Below are positions 7,091 to 10,391 of a stretch of DNA of 10,391 nt, piece by piece (within the stretch, counting starts at the first letter, position 1; every line of letters starts with the position of its first letter). Location of the stretch: assembly GCA_028565635.1 (NCBI GenBank), contig JAOXYB010064168.1, positions 1 through 10,391 of the forward strand, written 5' to 3'. The notes under the pieces were generated by a model. It was given only the letters and a program-made list of their open reading frames with translations, had not been told where the DNA came from and did not search any database. The stretch comes from Phoronis ovalis (Eukaryota; Phoronida; Phoronidae). The translations under genes were made by a program, and so were the position numbers.

Positions 7091-8980
7091 CATGTTAATC
7101 ATTCCGGCCCCGTTAATTTCAACAAACAGCACTTCATGACCGCAGGCCGTCGTATACCTGCAGTTCCATGTAAAAATAATAATCAACAACCTAACTTTTG
7201 ATATGTATTTCTATGTAAAATAATAACAACGACCTAATTAATTTGTGACGTTCTGCATGTTTACGTGGATTTTACGTCTAAATTTATAATGATTCTAGAC
7301 TGGTTTCCTGTCCTCCTGCTTAATGTACCGCATATATGAGTTAAAAATTAAAATAATAATTAAAATATATAAACAATCTTCTGTATAGTAGGAGATATAT
7401 AAGAAATCATGTAAATATCTTCGCAGGAATCTTTGAAAAAAATATTTTCATACATATAAAAAGTAAATTTCAGTCAAAGCAAATGTCATATATATTTCAG
7501 CTATGCTATGTACGAAATTTCTTATAGAAATCAATTAACTACTAGACGACTTAATTCCACATTTAAAAGCAATCTTTTCGCACTTTCATCGAAAACCTAT
7601 AAAACTTAATTTTTTCATTAACTGGTTGTTAATCTTCCCCCGAGCATTTTTTAAGAAGAATGGGAAATTTAGTAATCAGTTACAGAGTTAACCAAACTAC
7701 AGTGCACGTTTGTGTAGAATTCTATTCTCATCTTCCATAAATAAGCGGGAGTCTATTTGGGTAAGTTTTTTCATCTCGATCTAAAGTTGTCACATGATGA
7801 ATTGCAAAAATGTACTTTCAATTAGTAAGTTAACAAAATATAAATTTATTAGTCAGTTAAACTTTAAAATCGTTCTGTGCAAGAAGCTTTTTTTGATATT
7901 TTTGCAGCTGTTCAATTTAATATCAGTTCATATTTGTATAATAAGTATACTTTCTCATATAACTTTTGAAATAAAAAAGTCGATGCGTCCACAACTAATT
8001 AAATTTAGATTCATAAATCATATGTTTTAAGTTACTTTGCGTACATGATACAATTTTGGATTTTTTCTAAAAAGAGATTTTTACGGAAATTAAAAATTTA
8101 CATTCGTTTAGATGATGATTTATTATTTTTCAAAAGTTCATATAAAAATTATGAACTGAATGATAAACAAATCAATTTAAGCAAACCATTGGTACATTCA
8201 TATTCTGTAATTATTAAAGACAGAGTTTTTTAAAGGAAACAATGAATAAATTACGCAAATGATAAAATTAAAGTAAAATACATATAGATATAATTATTGA
8301 CACGTTCTCGTTCGCCATTTATTATGTGTACTAAACAATGTCTTTGTACATAGGATTGCATGTAATATCTTTTCATTAGAGATTTAATGAAATAACCGAA
8401 AACAATAGATCATTTTGATCATTTTATAATAGTTGGATAGCGTTCTTAAGGAAACAATAAATTGAAAGAAAGTCATTTGTATTCATTATACCTGCGAATA
8501 TTGTCCGTCAAACGCGAGCCTTTATAAGATTAGATTTTTGATTGCGGAAAAGTTCCATTGAAGAGAAGGACACGTGTGCTTGAATGGGTTTGGTAAGCAA
8601 GTTAAAAGTGTTAGTAATCTTTTGGTATTTGGGTAAAAATAACAAATGTTAACTTCAACAAATTTGTTCTTATAGTTAAAATGTCTAATTTATTTAGTGC
8701 AACTATATGATATTTTGTTCTGAGTTTATTTTTTATAAGCGGTAGTTGCAGCCGAATTCAAAATAATTTTAAACTATGCAATAAAAGAAAATAAAAAACA
8801 ATATTTCTAAGAAAACGTTACATTTACTTCGTTTCAATAGTAGTTGGGTTTGCAGTTGAAATGTATTTAATGAATAACTTTCTGAAAGATATATGTATTG
8901 ATACAGTTGAGGTATTTCTCAAAACAATACTTCCGACAAAATTAAGGCAATGAGAAAAACACAGGTACTAAATAATACAA
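7091..8980. other. Intergenic or upstream region of the GPCR gene, no gene seen
   Basis: This is very AT-rich DNA with homopolymer-like and simple stretches, for example 7341-7372. Open frames at 7794-8030 and 8045-8233 are rich in Phe, Ile, Lys and Leu, as expected of random AT-rich sequence, and have no domain or splice context. A direct repeat GATCATTTT occurs twice at about 8409-8426. I found no tRNA, promoter cluster or mobile-element end that I can support. Confidence 0.5.
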
Positions 8981-8989
8981 AAACCGCTG

Positions 8990-8997
8990 TATAAAAG
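8990..8997 (+). promoter_or_regulatory. Possible TATA box of the GPCR gene
   Basis: TATAAAAG lies about 150 bases upstream of the receptor ATG, with locally higher GC on both sides (CCGCTG before; CTTCCCGATCTGGAG after). A start site about 30 bases downstream, near 9020, would give a 5' UTR of about 120 nt without an intron. The alternative is that 9143 lies in a later exon and transcription starts further upstream. Confidence 0.35.
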
Positions 8998-9142
8998 CTT
9001 CCCGATCTGGAGTTCATGATAAAAAAGAATATTTTTTTATGTGTTGTAGCCGTTTCGGTTAACCATGCAGTAGTGAATACAGTTGGTGAAGTAATATTTA
9101 GTCTGTTCTGGTCATTAAAATTGTGTAAGATCAGAAAAAGAT

Positions 9143-9542
9143 ATGGAAACAGAAAGCATGTATACCATAATAGAGACTACCACCCACTTGGAACGATTTG
9201 GCGCGACGTCTTTAACAACTGATGATGAAGATGTTTATGATTATTCTATAAGTAATTATGAATATCCGCATGAATTCAAAAGTGTACCAACATGGGAAGC
9301 AGGATTTAAAATCACGTTTTACGTCATTATCACAATCGTAGCTTTAATTGGAAATTTCATGGTAATTTTGGTTGTGGCAAAAAATCAACGGATGAGAACT
9401 ACAACCAATTTCTACCTGGTAAATTTAGCTATTTGTGATTTGTTAGTGACGATTTCTTGTACTTGGGTTCATGTTCTTGATGATCTGACGGAGGGATGGG
9501 TACTTGGACAATTTCTTTGCAAGTATGTTACATTTGCACAAG
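9143..9542 (+). CDS. Class A (rhodopsin-like) neuropeptide-type GPCR, first coding exon
   Basis: This exon encodes 133 residues plus one base of the next codon. The start has G at -3 and +4 and is preceded by an in-frame TAA at 9116-9118. The N-terminus (1-55) is acidic and Tyr-rich (DDEDVYDYSISNYEY), a good tyrosine-sulfation context, with no N-glycosylation sequon. TM1 (about 56-80) carries the class A GN motif (G70-N71); intracellular loop 1 has QRMRTTTNFYLVN; TM2 (about 91-112) has NLAICDLL with the conserved Asp at 99. Extracellular loop 1 has the conserved Trp (W119) and TM3 begins with the disulphide Cys (C126), followed by KYVTFAQ. The exon stops at a consensus donor, CAAG then GTAAGA at 9543-9548, phase 1. 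TM3-TM7 must lie off the right edge. It resembles NPY/NPFF/orexin/trissin-type peptide receptors; the ligand cannot be assigned from this part. Confidence 0.88.
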
Positions 9543-10391
9543 GTAAGAGAAAGCTTTTATTTGTAGAACCTGAACTCTTTTTACTCTCAACGTTTGTAAA
9601 TTGCCACGTGCTGAAATGGAAAAAATACTCTAGAATTATAGCTACTAGATTCTGTTTTATAACGTTTAGTTAAAGTTAATCGGGTTATCAATCAAGACAT
9701 TGTAAGCGCTAATTAACAGTAACGAAAAATTAAACTGCATGGAACATTTCCTGAAATTACGGAGTAAAACATACTGATACAATAAAGTGTAATAACGATA
9801 ACAGAAAATAAATTTAAGATCTGACGGTGATTGATAGTTTTTCCGTAACCAATAAATTCATTATTATTTGTTGTCTTTAATTTGCTGAGTGGAAAATAAC
9901 AGACATTAGATATTTCGGTCTTCGAGCCCCCGGGTTGGAGCCATTCAATACTGTCATTCAAAATTTAGATCCTCACAATATAGTAGTGGTAGACAGAATA
10001 TATGAAGTTAAGAAATCAACTAAACAGCTCAATCACCTGTCCTGAACTTTAAATTAAATTTAAATCATGCGAAAAGATGATTTTATAACAAACAGTTCTG
10101 TACGAAATGATATTTCTCTCGCGTAGAAATAAATATTGTGTGTCCTCTGCCAGTAAAAATCACCAGTGTTTGACGCAGTATAAATTGCAAAACAACAATC
10201 CAATAAACGGATGGAATATTCGTATTTATTTTATATAACTAATGAAAATTAACGATCTGCTGTTCTTGGCAATTCTGCATATTTCTATGTCAAAGCATTC
10301 AGCTGGCAAAAAACGTTAAGCAACAAAAAATATATACGTTCATTCAGCAATATATATTTCAATAACAGACAGACACACACACACACACACA
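9543..10391 (+). other. Start of the GPCR intron, no exon seen
   Basis: It begins with GTAAGA at 9543. The receptor frame runs on to 9673 but loses all receptor character (no TM3 after AQG, no DRY), so the readthrough is intronic. I looked for a downstream exon resuming with a TM3 core in the right phase and saw none, so the intron probably continues past the window. A slightly GC-rich patch at about 9916-9942 is unexplained. Confidence 0.7.
10365..10391 (+). repeat. AC microsatellite, cut by the window edge
   Basis: A short CAGA-type start (10365-10374) passes into an uninterrupted AC repeat from 10373 to the last base, at least 19 bases. The true length is unknown because the window ends inside it. 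It lies in the presumed GPCR intron. Confidence 0.9.

Noticed and set aside
7794-8233. Two adjacent AT-rich frames that could be a broken gene
   Set aside because: Lys/Ile/Phe-rich with no motif; they do not continue one another as homologous protein and have no plausible splice sites.
9016-9222. 68-codon frame overlapping the GPCR start
   Set aside because: Overlaps the receptor exon in another frame; could at most be an upstream frame in the 5' UTR.
9916-9942. tRNA-like or SINE box B
   Set aside because: The minus strand reads GGCTCGAAGACC, which departs from the box B consensus, and no box A or cloverleaf arms are present.
9713-9961. 82-codon minus-strand frame
   Set aside because: Lies in the GPCR intron, has no recognisable domain and has the composition expected by chance.

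Overview
The window looks like AT-rich animal nuclear DNA, most likely from a lophotrochozoan and perhaps a mollusc. The evidence for an animal is consensus GT-AG introns, a metazoan death domain, a class A neuropeptide-type GPCR exon, long non-coding stretches and degenerate repeats. The phylum is a guess from overall texture; no single sequence here proves it. There are three protein-coding loci and no sign of a bacterial operon, CRISPR array, tRNA or rRNA.

Layout. (1) Positions 1-1925, plus strand: the 3' end of a gene with a long Ser/Thr-rich disordered exon (about 122-1074), a 549-bp phase-1 intron (1075-1623) and a last exon (1624-1925) encoding a death domain and a short acidic-serine tail. 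Its upstream exons lie off the left edge. The 5' part of the first visible exon carries an apparent +1 frame break near 228-241. (2) Positions 3978-4757, minus strand: an intact 259-residue reading frame for an unrecognised, disordered, basic, Ser/Pro/Thr-rich protein. Its stop codon overlaps an AATAAA signal. A possible 5' exon, short intron and TATA box lie between 4760 and 5121. (3) Positions 9143-9542, plus strand: the first coding exon of a rhodopsin-family peptide GPCR (N-terminus, TM1, TM2, start of TM3). It ends at a good donor, and the rest of the receptor is off the right edge.

The DNA between genes holds small degenerate repeats: a roughly 30-bp tandem array (2611-2741), a roughly 54-bp tandem array (6942-7090), an 18-bp duplication (6735-6769), dispersed-repeat-like sequence (about 6100-6430), a hairpin joined to a hammerhead-like core (3220-3251) and an AC microsatellite at the right edge. 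The three genes show no functional link; they look like ordinary neighbours in an animal genome. I found no convincing new multi-gene system. The best items to follow up are the frame break, the orphan minus-strand protein and the degenerate ribozyme-like motif.
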